Source: Blautia faecis
GTDB lineage: Bacteria > Bacillota > Clostridia > Lachnospirales > Lachnospiraceae
Reading direction: 5' to 3'
NCBI RefSeq assembly: GCF_020554845.1
Contig: NZ_JAJCIA010000018.1
Coordinates: 19,622 to 83,621, forward strand
Length of the DNA stretch: 64,000 bases
This document shows, in pieces, positions 54,175-62,356 of this stretch. Below the pieces are notes generated by a model that was not told where the DNA came from, did no database searches, and saw only the letters and a list, made by a program, of their open reading frames with translations. The translations under genes were made by a program, and so were the position numbers. How positions within the stretch are numbered: position 1 is the first letter of the stretch; each line of letters begins with the position of its first letter.

Positions 54175-55830
54175 TTATTTCTTACTTGTATAACCGAAGA
54201 AGAAGTATCCAAGTGGTGTGTAGTACATGCCGTCAATGTCTGGATTGAGCATATATGGCTGTGTATAGAAGTAGATTGGAGCAAGTACGCTGTCCTGTCC
54301 AATGAGGATATCCTCAGCTTCGTGGAATGCTTTCATACGCTCTTCCGGATCAGAAGTAGCTTTTGCTGCATCGATAGCTGCATCATAGTCTGGGTTAGAG
54401 TACTGAGCGTCGTTGTTACCGCCGTCTGTGTACCACATATCCAGGAATGAGCAAGGATCGTTGTAGTCTGCGATCCAGCCGTTACGGGCGATCTGGAAGT
54501 TACCATCTTTTCTGTTCTGAAGGAATACGTTCCAATCCTGGTTGTTCAAGTTAACAGTTACACCAAGCTCTGTCTGCCACATGTTCTGAAGAGCCTCACC
54601 GATCTTCTTGTGGTTATCAGCTGTGTTGTACAGATACTCTACAGTCGGGAAGCCTTCGCCGTTCGGATAACCAGCGTCTGCAAGAAGCTGACGGGCCTCT
54701 TCGCAGTTAGCCTCATAATCCTCATCGGAAATGCTGTAGTAAGAACCGCCTACTGTACGGAAGTCATCACTACCAGCACCAGCTGCATCATTTACACCGT
54801 TCGGTACATATCCGTCAGCCGGAACCTCACCAGCCTGGGAAACGTTCTCTACGATGTAGTTACGGTCGATTACAAGTGAGAACGCTTTACGGATGTTAGG
54901 GTCAGAGAAAACTTCGTCCTCTGTGTTGAAGCATACATAGTAGGTTCCAAGATAGTCACCAATCTCAAGCTCGCCAGAAGCAAGGTAGGTCGGGATCTCG
55001 TCTACAGGAAGGTTCTCGATGAAATCAAGCTCTCCGTTGTTGTAACCTTTGAGCATTGCGTTGTTGTCATCAAGAAGTGTAAACTTGATAGTATCCGGTC
55101 CAAGATTCTCATAGTCATAGTAGTTCTCGTTTTTCTCCATGGAGATGTAAGCATTGTGAGACCACTCTGTCATTTTGTATGGTCCATTGCCAATGTATGT
55201 GCTTGGATCAAATGTCCAGTTGTCACTGCTCTCTACCATATCCTGACGAACCGGGAAGGTTGCCGGGAATGCCATGATTTCTTCGAAATACGGGCAGTCA
55301 TAGGTAAGATCGATCTGAAGAGTCTGATCATCAACTGCTGTAATTCCAAGAGTGCTTGGATCCGCACTTCCGTCAGCAACTGCGTCATATCCTTTTACCA
55401 TGTCGATCATGTAGCAGTAATCTGCTGCTGTCTCAGGATTTGCTAGACGCTGCCATGCATAAACGAAGTCACCAGCTGTTACAGCCTGTCCATCAGACCA
55501 TTTGATTCCGTCACGAAGTTTAACAGTGTAAGTAACTGTACCATCTTCGTTCTCGGCCTTTTCCCAGGACTCAGCCTGTCCAGGAGCTGTGACAGCATTT
55601 CCTTCACCATCATTTACCCATTTAGCCAGACCTTCGAACATATGGTTGCACATGATAGCTCCATCAACTGCAGAGTTCAGTGCAGGGTCAATTGTCTGTG
55701 GTTCAGATGCGATACAAAGGTTCAGGTTGAATCCTTCGTCAGATGCTGTATCCTCGGCGAATACAGGAGTTGCTGCCATGCTTAATACCATAGCTGCAGT
55801 CAGTGCCATAGACATAAATTTTCTTCTCAT
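54175..55830 (-). CDS. oppA: Oligopeptide ABC transporter substrate-binding protein
   Basis: 551 residues, SBP family 5. After a signal peptide (MRRKFMSMALTAAMVLSMAA) ending TPVFAED, LNLCIASEPQTIDPALNSA, GIKWSDGQAVTAGDFVYAWQR and RKAFSLVIDRNYI fit OppA/DppA. No lipobox cysteine follows the hydrophobic core, so unlike most Gram-positive SBPs it may be secreted or stay on an uncleaved signal. ATG at 55830 has AAAGGAGG. Last gene of the operon, 103 bases after oppF. Confidence 0.94.
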   Translation of the reverse strand: MRRKFMSMALTAAMVLSMAATPVFAEDTASDEGFNLNLCIASEPQTIDPALNSAVDGAIMCNHMFEGLAKWVNDGEGNAVTAPGQAESWEKAENEDGTVTYTVKLRDGIKWSDGQAVTAGDFVYAWQRLANPETAADYCYMIDMVKGYDAVADGSADPSTLGITAVDDQTLQIDLTYDCPYFEEIMAFPATFPVRQDMVESSDNWTFDPSTYIGNGPYKMTEWSHNAYISMEKNENYYDYENLGPDTIKFTLLDDNNAMLKGYNNGELDFIENLPVDEIPTYLASGELEIGDYLGTYYVCFNTEDEVFSDPNIRKAFSLVIDRNYIVENVSQAGEVPADGYVPNGVNDAAGAGSDDFRTVGGSYYSISDEDYEANCEEARQLLADAGYPNGEGFPTVEYLYNTADNHKKIGEALQNMWQTELGVTVNLNNQDWNVFLQNRKDGNFQIARNGWIADYNDPCSFLDMWYTDGGNNDAQYSNPDYDAAIDAAKATSDPEERMKAFHEAEDILIGQDSVLAPIYFYTQPYMLNPDIDGMYYTPLGYFFFGYTSKK

Positions 55831-55933
55831 TACATTTCCTCCTTTATGCTTTTTTGCGCCGCATGAGAGATGAGAATCGACGCTTGTATTCATCAGCTCT
55901 TCCGTGAAGAAGAACGAAATACCTAAACTTCCT

Positions 55934-56944
55934 TTATTTGTCCAGCAAATGGCAGGCTGCCCAGTGGCCCGGCTCATGCTCTCTGAACACAGGAGTTACC
56001 TGGCTGCACTTTTCAGTGGCATATGGACATCTGGTGTGGAAACGGCATCCGCTTGGCGGATTCATAGGACTTGGCACGTCTCCTTCCAGAATAATACGCT
56101 TTCTTGTCCGGCTCAGCTTTGGATCCGGAACCGGAACTGCGGAAAGCAGGGTCTGTGTATATGGATGGATCGGATGTCTGTTCAGCTCATAGCTCTCGCC
56201 CAACTCAACAAGAGAGCCAAGATACATAACACCGATTCTGTTGGAAATATGACGGACAACGGAAAGATCATGGGCAATGAACAGATAAGTCAGACCCATC
56301 TGCTCCTGCATGTCTTCCAGCATGTTTACCACCTGTGACTGGATAGAAACATCCAATGCGGAAATCGGCTCGTCACAGACGATGAACTCCGGTTTTACTG
56401 CAAGGGCGCGGGCAATACCAACACGCTGCTGCTGACCGCCGGAAAACTCATGTGGATAACGGTTTGCATGCTCTGTATTTAATCCAACCTGCGCCAGCAG
56501 CTCTTTGATCATGTCAGCGCGGTCTTTCTTACTCGCTGCAAGCTTGTGGATATCAATGGCCTCTCCAATGATCTCACCAACTGTCATTCGAGGATCCAGG
56601 GAAGCGGACGGATCCTGGAAAATGATCTGCATTTTTCTTCTGTAGGGAAGCATTTTGGCAGCTTTGGCTTTTCCAAGAGGTTTGCCGTCTTTATCCAGAG
56701 GATTGTCGTAAATGGTTTCGCCATCATAAATAATCTTTCCTCCGGTTGGCTCATAAAGGCGAAGAATCGTTCTTCCCAGTGTGGTCTTTCCACATCCGGA
56801 CTCTCCTACAAGACCGAGTGTTTCACCTTTTTTGATATAAAGGGAAACATCCTGTACAGCCTGTACCCCCGGACCTTTTATGCCGTTTACCGGAAAATAT
56901 TTTCGTAAATTCTCAATTTCAAGAAGCTTCTTTTCTTCTGCCAT
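55934..56944 (-). CDS. oppF: Oligopeptide ABC transporter ATP-binding protein OppF
   Basis: 336 residues. Walker A GESGCGKTTLGRT, signature FSGGQQQRVGIARAL, Walker B FIVCDEPISALDVS, H-loop FIAHDLSVVRH and a C-terminal oligopeptide-transporter domain with GCRFHTRCPYATEKC. It begins directly at the oppD stop, without a gap. Confidence 0.95.
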   Translation of the reverse strand: MAEEKKLLEIENLRKYFPVNGIKGPGVQAVQDVSLYIKKGETLGLVGESGCGKTTLGRTILRLYEPTGGKIIYDGETIYDNPLDKDGKPLGKAKAAKMLPYRRKMQIIFQDPSASLDPRMTVGEIIGEAIDIHKLAASKKDRADMIKELLAQVGLNTEHANRYPHEFSGGQQQRVGIARALAVKPEFIVCDEPISALDVSIQSQVVNMLEDMQEQMGLTYLFIAHDLSVVRHISNRIGVMYLGSLVELGESYELNRHPIHPYTQTLLSAVPVPDPKLSRTRKRIILEGDVPSPMNPPSGCRFHTRCPYATEKCSQVTPVFREHEPGHWAACHLLDK

Positions 56945-57952
56945 TTATTTCTCCTCCTTGTTCATAAGCTCCTGAACCCGAAGCCAGCAGGCGGAACGAT
57001 GTTTCTCGCCCACTTCCACGTAAGGAGGCATTTTCTTCAGACAGATCTTCATGCAATGCTCACAACGTGGAGCAAACGGACATCCTTCCGGCGGATTCAG
57101 CATATCAACCGGGGTTCCCTCGATTGGGATCAGTCTTTCATAGCTCTCGGCATCAACACGGGGCATGGAACGAAGAAGACCCTTTGTATATGGATGTGCA
57201 GGCTCGTAGAAAATGTCATCTACAGGTCCCTGCTCCACAATTTTACCTGCATACATAACGGATACCTTGTCACAGATATCTGCCACAACACCAAGGTTGT
57301 GTGTGATGAAAATGATTCCCATTCCGGTCTTTTTCTGAAGATCCTTCATCAAGTCAAGGATCTGTGCCTGAATGGTAACATCAAGGGCTGTGGTCGGCTC
57401 ATCTGCGATCAGAAGCTGCGGATGGCAGATCAGTCCCATAGCGATCATGACACGCTGTCGCATACCGCCGGAAAACTCGTGTGGATACTGCTTCATACGC
57501 TTCTCCACATTATTGATTCCAACCAGTTCCATCATTTCCATGGCACGTTTCTGGGCTTCTTCTTTGCTGATTTTCTTATCATGGGCACGAAGAGCTTCCA
57601 CAAGCTGATTTCCGATGGTGTAAACCGGATTCAGACAGGTCATGGGATTCTGGAAAATCATAGCTACTTTGTTTCCGCGGAACGCAGTCATCTCTTCCTT
57701 GGAAAAAGAAAGGACATCTTTTCCCTCGAAGGTAATGGAGCCTCCGATAACTTTACCTGGGGACTGAAGAAGCCCCATAATAGAATATGCCTCCTGGCTC
57801 TTTCCAGAACCAGATTCTCCAACAACTCCCATAACTTCGCCATAATCAAGGTCATAGGAGATACCGCCAACGGCTTTTACCTCGCCGGCCGGGGTAAAGA
57901 AGGAGACTTTCAGGTCTTTTACTTCCAGCAATTTATTTTTCTGTTCAGACAT
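56945..57952 (-). CDS. oppD: Oligopeptide ABC transporter ATP-binding protein OppD
   Basis: 335 residues. Walker A GESGSGKSQEAYS, signature FSGGMRQRVMIAMGL, Walker B LLIADEPTTALDVT, H-loop FITHNLGVVAD and C-terminal CPFAPRCEHCMKIC, the Opp/Dpp type. It pairs with OppF to power uptake. Confidence 0.95.
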   Translation of the reverse strand: MSEQKNKLLEVKDLKVSFFTPAGEVKAVGGISYDLDYGEVMGVVGESGSGKSQEAYSIMGLLQSPGKVIGGSITFEGKDVLSFSKEEMTAFRGNKVAMIFQNPMTCLNPVYTIGNQLVEALRAHDKKISKEEAQKRAMEMMELVGINNVEKRMKQYPHEFSGGMRQRVMIAMGLICHPQLLIADEPTTALDVTIQAQILDLMKDLQKKTGMGIIFITHNLGVVADICDKVSVMYAGKIVEQGPVDDIFYEPAHPYTKGLLRSMPRVDAESYERLIPIEGTPVDMLNPPEGCPFAPRCEHCMKICLKKMPPYVEVGEKHRSACWLRVQELMNKEEK

Positions 57953-57967
57953 TGTTCTCCTCCTCTC

Positions 57968-59332
57968 TTATTTCTTCAGCTTCGGATCAAGAGCATCGCG
58001 AAGTCCATCGCCAAACAGGTTGAATGCAAGGATCATAATGCTCAGGATCACGGAAGGTACGATCAGTCTGTAAGTATAAGTGTACATACCGCTAAGTGCG
58101 TCTGTTGCCATGGATCCAAGGCTTGGAAGAGGTGCTGAAACACCAACTCCAAGGTAGGATAAGAAGGATTCCAGGAAAATAGCAGACGGTATCTGCAGGC
58201 AGGTAGTAACAACGATCTGTCCGATACAGTTTGGAAGCAGATGACGGCGGATGATCCTGCCGCCAGATGCACCAAGTGCTCTTGCTGCGGTTACATATTC
58301 CTGCTGTTTCAGCTGAAGTACCTGGCCACGGATAATACGGCTCATGGTAACCCAGTATAACAGACCAAATGCAATAAACATGGAGATCAGGTTCGGTCCA
58401 AGTACATTGACAAAGGATTTCAGAGGACTGGTTCCTGATGAATTCACATAGTCGGTAAGGATTGGTTTCAGTGCAGTTGCGATCAGAAGGACAACCAGCA
58501 TCTCCGGAACTGCATAAATAAGTTCAACAATACGCTGCATCACTGCGTCCACCTTGCCGCCGCAGTAACCGGAAATAGCACCATAAAGTGCGCCGATCAC
58601 CAGTACCAGGATAGCTGCGAATACGCCGACAGACATGGAAACACGGGCACCATACATAACACGGACCAGAATATCACGGCCATACATGTCAGTACCAAAT
58701 ACATGTGGAAATACTTTTTCCCCATTTGCCTTGCGCTCAAGCTCTGCCTGGGAATAACCGAAAATATGCTTCTTGATTCCAAGCTCCTTGCGGACGGAAT
58801 CTTCATCTACGCTCTGCTCCTCAGAAGAGTCTTCTGAAGGTTTTGCAGCAACTTTTGCTTTTGCACGGATAACTGCTTCATCTTTCTTTGTAAATTTCTC
58901 GCCCTTTTTCTCAGCTTCTGCTTTCGCCTGGGCGATCATTTCATCTACATCCACTACATCGGACTGGGTTCTGGAAGCGATCTCGTCGTTCACACGCTGG
59001 GTGTCCTCCAGTGTGTAGTGATAGGGATAAAGGTTCTCAGCACCTTTGTTAAACTCGTCATAGCCATATGGAATCAGAAGCGGGCCCACAAAGGCAAACA
59101 AAAACAGGAATACGATCACACCAAGTGCAACCATAGCCACCACATTTTTCTTTAATCTTCTCCAGGCATCTTTCCAGTAGGAAACACTCTGGCGGTCCTG
59201 AATAAAATCATCCTTCTCCTGTCTGGACGCAGATGCAAAATCATCCGGACTTAAATCCTGAAGGAGGTTCTCAATATCCGGCTGAAGACTCACCGGACAT
59301 TTCTTAATCTTCTTATCTTCTGCCACGATCAT
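57968..59332 (-). CDS. oppC: Oligopeptide ABC transporter permease OppC, with a large extracytoplasmic insertion
   Basis: 454 residues, about 150 longer than usual. A soluble N-terminus (1-60), TM1 (about 64-88), then a charged, Lys/Glu-rich insert (about 104-208) before the conserved FGTDMYGRDILVRVMYGARV block; five more transmembrane segments and the EAA loop (ARALGASGGRIIRRHLLPN) follow. It overlaps oppB by 4 bases (ATGA). The insert lies on the outer face and could interact with wall or with OppA. Confidence 0.93.
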   Translation of the reverse strand: MIVAEDKKIKKCPVSLQPDIENLLQDLSPDDFASASRQEKDDFIQDRQSVSYWKDAWRRLKKNVVAMVALGVIVFLFLFAFVGPLLIPYGYDEFNKGAENLYPYHYTLEDTQRVNDEIASRTQSDVVDVDEMIAQAKAEAEKKGEKFTKKDEAVIRAKAKVAAKPSEDSSEEQSVDEDSVRKELGIKKHIFGYSQAELERKANGEKVFPHVFGTDMYGRDILVRVMYGARVSMSVGVFAAILVLVIGALYGAISGYCGGKVDAVMQRIVELIYAVPEMLVVLLIATALKPILTDYVNSSGTSPLKSFVNVLGPNLISMFIAFGLLYWVTMSRIIRGQVLQLKQQEYVTAARALGASGGRIIRRHLLPNCIGQIVVTTCLQIPSAIFLESFLSYLGVGVSAPLPSLGSMATDALSGMYTYTYRLIVPSVILSIMILAFNLFGDGLRDALDPKLKK

Positions 59333-60273
59333 TCTCCTCCTTTCGCAAGGCTGATTCTCGGGTCAGCAACCTTATAAAGGAAGTCTACAACCAGGTTCAT
59401 CAGAATAATAAATGCTGCCAGGAAAATGGTAGTTCCCATAATAACCGGATAATCACGGTTCTGGATGGACTGTACGAAATAACGTCCAAGTCCCGGAATT
59501 GAGAATACGCTCTCTACAACGAAACCACCACAAAGGGTAAAGGCCACCTGCGGTCCTAAGTATGTAATAACCGGAATCAGTGCATTTCTAAGAGCATGTT
59601 TGAAAATAATCTTTTTGTTCTTCAGACCTTTGGCGCGGGCTGTCTTAATGTACTCCTGACTTAAGGAATCCAGCATGGCAGAACGTGTCTGACGTGCTGT
59701 ATAGCACATTGGATAAAAGCCCAGGGCAAAGCATGGCAGTACATAGGCGCGCCATCCCTGCGACGGATCAAAAATAGACGGAAACAGATTCAGTGCATTG
59801 TTTCCGGTCAGGGTTACCAGAAGAACAGATGCCACAACGAAGCTTGGCATGGAGATTCCAAGTGTACAGATCACACGAAGGATGCTGTCTGTCAGCTTGC
59901 CTCTCTTAAATGCGGCAAGACAGCCAAGAGGTACACCCACCAGAATCGCCCATGCAAGTGCAAGTGCACCTACCTTGGCAGATACCGGGAACATATCCAC
60001 GATAATGTCAAGAACTGCACGGTTCTTCTGCATCTTAAGTGATACACCGAAGTCACCGTGAAGAATATTTTTCAGATACATAAACAACTGTACATAGACC
60101 GGCTTATCCAGTCCATATTTGGCATTCAGCGCAGCCAGTGTGGTCTCGGAAGGTGTTTTTTCACTGAGCCATGGGCTTCCAGGTACAGCATTCATCAGCA
60201 GGAAGGTAAGACAGGCTACCAGAAAGATAGTCAGAATCGCCATTCCAAGTCTTTTTGCAAAATACTTTCCCAT
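59329..60273 (-). CDS. oppB: Oligopeptide ABC transporter permease OppB
   Basis: 314 residues, six transmembrane segments, typical start YFAKRLGMAILTIFLVACLTF and EAA loop TARAKGLKNKKIIFKHALRN. First gene of the operon; SD is AGGAGG-like before the ATG at 60273. Confidence 0.95.
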   Translation of the reverse strand: MGKYFAKRLGMAILTIFLVACLTFLLMNAVPGSPWLSEKTPSETTLAALNAKYGLDKPVYVQLFMYLKNILHGDFGVSLKMQKNRAVLDIIVDMFPVSAKVGALALAWAILVGVPLGCLAAFKRGKLTDSILRVICTLGISMPSFVVASVLLVTLTGNNALNLFPSIFDPSQGWRAYVLPCFALGFYPMCYTARQTRSAMLDSLSQEYIKTARAKGLKNKKIIFKHALRNALIPVITYLGPQVAFTLCGGFVVESVFSIPGLGRYFVQSIQNRDYPVIMGTTIFLAAFIILMNLVVDFLYKVADPRISLAKGGE

Positions 60274-60401
60274 TTTTCCTCCTTATTTTTTCCGGTCGAA
60301 AACATTTATTTCGGTTTCCTTTATGAGAGATGCCATCAAAAACACCACACCCATATCAGACTGATTTCTGACCAGAGTTCATTTTTTAATATGTAAAAAA
60401 A

Positions 60402-60430
60402 ATTATAGCATTTCAATTTGCTTTATTCAA
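60402..60430 (-). promoter_or_regulatory. Promoter of the opp operon
   Basis: TTGAAT (60425-60430), 17-base spacer, extended -10 TGCTATAAT (60402-60407 for TATAAT). The leader is about 120 bases. No clear CodY box was found although opp genes are frequent CodY targets. Confidence 0.75.
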
Positions 60431-60573
60431 GTAACATTTTAAACTTTAGAACGGTGACAATGCATTTTTTTAAGCTTGTACTATTTTTCAGTGCTATTAT
60501 GGTATATTTTTTGTGTATTTTATACAAAGACATTTGTTTGTTTCACAAGTGCAGATTGTTTATCATAACACTA

Positions 60574-60635
60574 CAGCATGTTTAAAAAAGACTTGGGAGC
60601 CTGTTTCAAAAATCATTTCTGCAATCTATATAAAA
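60574..60635 (+). repeat. Family B repeat pieces in the same orientation
   Basis: AGCATGTTTAAAAAAGACTT is directly followed by GAGCCTGTTTCAAAAATCA and TTCTGCAATCTATA: two left ends head to tail instead of the usual inverted pair. The remaining 60431-60573 stretch shows nothing else recognisable. Confidence 0.55.
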
Positions 60636-60652
60636 CTAATCTATTTTTTAGT

Positions 60653-60802
60653 TCAAAAAAGAAGGATACCAGATTGGCATCCTTCTCTCTCAATTCTTAC
60701 CAGTTCCCCTTTTGCTTCATCCGGCTCCATATCTTTGCCGCAGCTCATAAGAAAAGCCACACCCAGAAGAACCAGCAGCAGAATCCAGCCTTTTTTTCTC
60801 AT
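60653..60802 (-). CDS. Tiny predicted lipoprotein
   Basis: 49 residues: basic start RKKGW, hydrophobic core LLLVLLGVAF, lipobox LMSC (Cys about 21), then a short charged tail. It has a GGAGA ribosome site five bases before the ATG at 60802 and a plausible promoter. The 3' end of the gene overlaps a terminator hairpin. No homologue recognised; it could be a real peptide or a remnant. Confidence 0.5.
   Translation of the reverse strand: MRKKGWILLLVLLGVAFLMSCGKDMEPDEAKGELVRIEREGCQSGILLF
60655..60685 (-). terminator. Terminator overlapping the end of the small lipoprotein gene
   Basis: GAAGGATACCA/TGGCATCCTTC (60661-60671 with 60675-60685, one wobble), followed on the minus strand by six T and the TGA stop. 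Confidence 0.8.
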
Positions 60803-60852
60803 ATAGTTCTCCATTTCACACTGTATTTCTGCGAGTATGTGCAAAATAGAGC

Positions 60853-60882
60853 ATCTTATGCATAATGGACGTCTTTTCTCAA
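60853..60882 (-). promoter_or_regulatory. Possible promoter of the small lipoprotein gene
   Basis: TTGAGA (60877-60882), 18-base spacer, TAAGAT (60853-60858) on the minus strand. Confidence 0.45.
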
Positions 60883-61808
60883 AAGCCCTTTTTCTTTATA
60901 TAGAAGGCAATGTCGTGATAAACCCTCTTCCGGTCTGTCTCGTTCAGAATTTCGTGGCGCATTCCCGGATACAGCTTGCCTTTCACGTCTACATAACCGG
61001 CGCGCCGCATATCCTGCACTGCTTTTGCAAAATGACGCACGTTGATCATACAGGGATCATCAGAGCCACTGATAAAAAGCACGGGCATTTTCGGTCTGGT
61101 GCAGTGCCAGTGCTTTACGTCGTAAGCACGCTTCATCAGCTCAAAAAGTGCCAGATAGCCATCATCTGTAAACGTAAAGCCACAAAGTTCAGAATCAGAG
61201 TACTCCTGAGCTGCTGCCTTATTGGCACAGATCCAGGAAGTACAGTTTTCGTCCTTGCGGAAGCGCATCACATTTCCGGCAAAGGAAAGGGTTTCGATGA
61301 CTTTACTCTTGTGGGCTGGTCCAAACACAGCACTTTCCATATGGGCGATTACTTCTCCAAGAGATCTTGCCCTGTTCTTGCTTGGAGAACCGCAAACGAT
61401 CAGCATGTCCATGCAGTCATCATGATCTCTTGCAAAAGCGCGCACGGCCAGCGAGCCCATACTATGCCCGAATAAGATCAATGGCAGATCCGGAAGCTGC
61501 TGGTGCATTTCCCGGTTCACCACCTCAATATCCTTGAGGATCGCATCCGCGCCGCCGCCATACATATATCCCAGGTCATCCAGCGCCCGCACACTTTTCC
61601 CATGACCACGGTGATCGTGGATCACACATACATAGCCTTTTTTTGCCATGTATTCCATAAAGGGAAGATAGCGCTCCTTGTATTCGCTCATCCCATGAAC
61701 AAGCTGCAGGATTCCTCTGTACGGTGTCTCATCCGGAACCACTGCCAGAACGGAAATATCAAGGCCGTCCGCCTCTGATTCTATATAAGCTTCATACTTT
61801 GCACCCAT
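60879..61808 (-). CDS. Alpha/beta hydrolase (lysophospholipase/S33-like)
   Basis: 309 residues. GILQLVHGMSEYKERYLPFM oxyanion region, CVIHDHRGHGKS, nucleophile elbow LILFGHSMGSLAV (Ser about 119), acid in LFISGSDDPCM and His in YPGMRHEILNE. This is the monoacylglycerol lipase/lysophospholipase-like class. Cytosolic, no signal peptide. The substrate is unknown. Confidence 0.92.
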   Translation of the reverse strand: MGAKYEAYIESEADGLDISVLAVVPDETPYRGILQLVHGMSEYKERYLPFMEYMAKKGYVCVIHDHRGHGKSVRALDDLGYMYGGGADAILKDIEVVNREMHQQLPDLPLILFGHSMGSLAVRAFARDHDDCMDMLIVCGSPSKNRARSLGEVIAHMESAVFGPAHKSKVIETLSFAGNVMRFRKDENCTSWICANKAAAQEYSDSELCGFTFTDDGYLALFELMKRAYDVKHWHCTRPKMPVLFISGSDDPCMINVRHFAKAVQDMRRAGYVDVKGKLYPGMRHEILNETDRKRVYHDIAFYIKKKGF

Positions 61809-61837
61809 AGTTTTTCCGCCTTTCTTCTTTTTTTATT

Positions 61838-61867
61838 ATCTTAACATAAATACCCGGTATCTGTAAA
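61838..61867 (-). promoter_or_regulatory. Promoter of the alpha/beta hydrolase gene
   Basis: TTTACA (61862-61867), 18-base spacer, TAAGAT (61838-61843) on the minus strand. The -35 abuts the family A element. Confidence 0.5.
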
Positions 61868-61868
61868 G

Positions 61869-62050
61869 TTACTGGTTACTGTTCGCGACCTGACTAGTAA
61901 CGTTCCGCGAGGTGTTTTTTGTGAACAAAGTTCACAGAAAACCCGAGAATTAAGTTTGCGCAGCAAACACTACTTCTTGTGCTTGTCACAAGAAGGTTCG
62001 TTTTTCTGTGCATCGCGAAGCACGTTACTGTGAACGAAGTGAGCAGTAAC
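61869..62050 (-). repeat. Family A palindromic repeat, complete copy with exchanged middle
   Basis: It keeps the outer modules (GTTACTG ends, GCTTCGCGATGCACAGAAA, TTCTCGGGTTTTCTGTGAAC-TTT-GTTCAC, CCTCGCGGAACGTTAC), but the ATCATGC hairpin is replaced by two other hairpins, CTTCTTGTG/CACAAGAAG and GTTTGC-TGC-GCAAAC. Confidence 0.8.
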
Positions 62051-62064
62051 ACTCTGTAAATACT

Positions 62065-62093
62065 TTGACACTCTTCCAAGAGTATACTATAAT
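62065..62093 (+). promoter_or_regulatory. Strong promoter of the DUF5067-like gene
   Basis: TTGACA (62065-62070), 17-base spacer containing ACTCTT-CC-AAGAGT, TATAAT (62088-62093). A second weaker TATAAT occurs near 62153. The transcript would carry the family B element in its 5' leader. Confidence 0.8.
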
Positions 62094-62173
62094 AAAAAAG
62101 ATGTCACACAGATTTATATGTGAAATTTTTACAGACGGTCAATTTATGAAATTATAATAGCATAGACATCGCC

Positions 62174-62337
62174 AGAGCATGTTTGAAAAAGGCTTTCTAC
62201 AAGATGTGCGTCACGATTTGTGAGAGATTTTATCCGGATGAGGGCGCCGTAGCCGCTCTAAGACAACCGAATTCGGGCGAAATATACCGCAAAGTGGAAC
62301 GTGTAGATTGCGGGAATGATTTTTCAAACAGGCTCTA
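62174..62337 (+). repeat. Family B palindromic repeat, longest and most complete copy
   Basis: A 164-base element: left end AGAGCATGTTTGAAAAAGGC, right end CATTTTTCAAACAGGCTCT after a base change (TGATTTTTCAAACAGGCTCT). The interior has GGCGCCGTAGCCGC and CCGAATTCGG hairpin parts. Nineteen bases downstream begins the DUF5067-like gene. Confidence 0.88.
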
Positions 62338-62356
62338 AACTTAACAAGGAGGAAAC

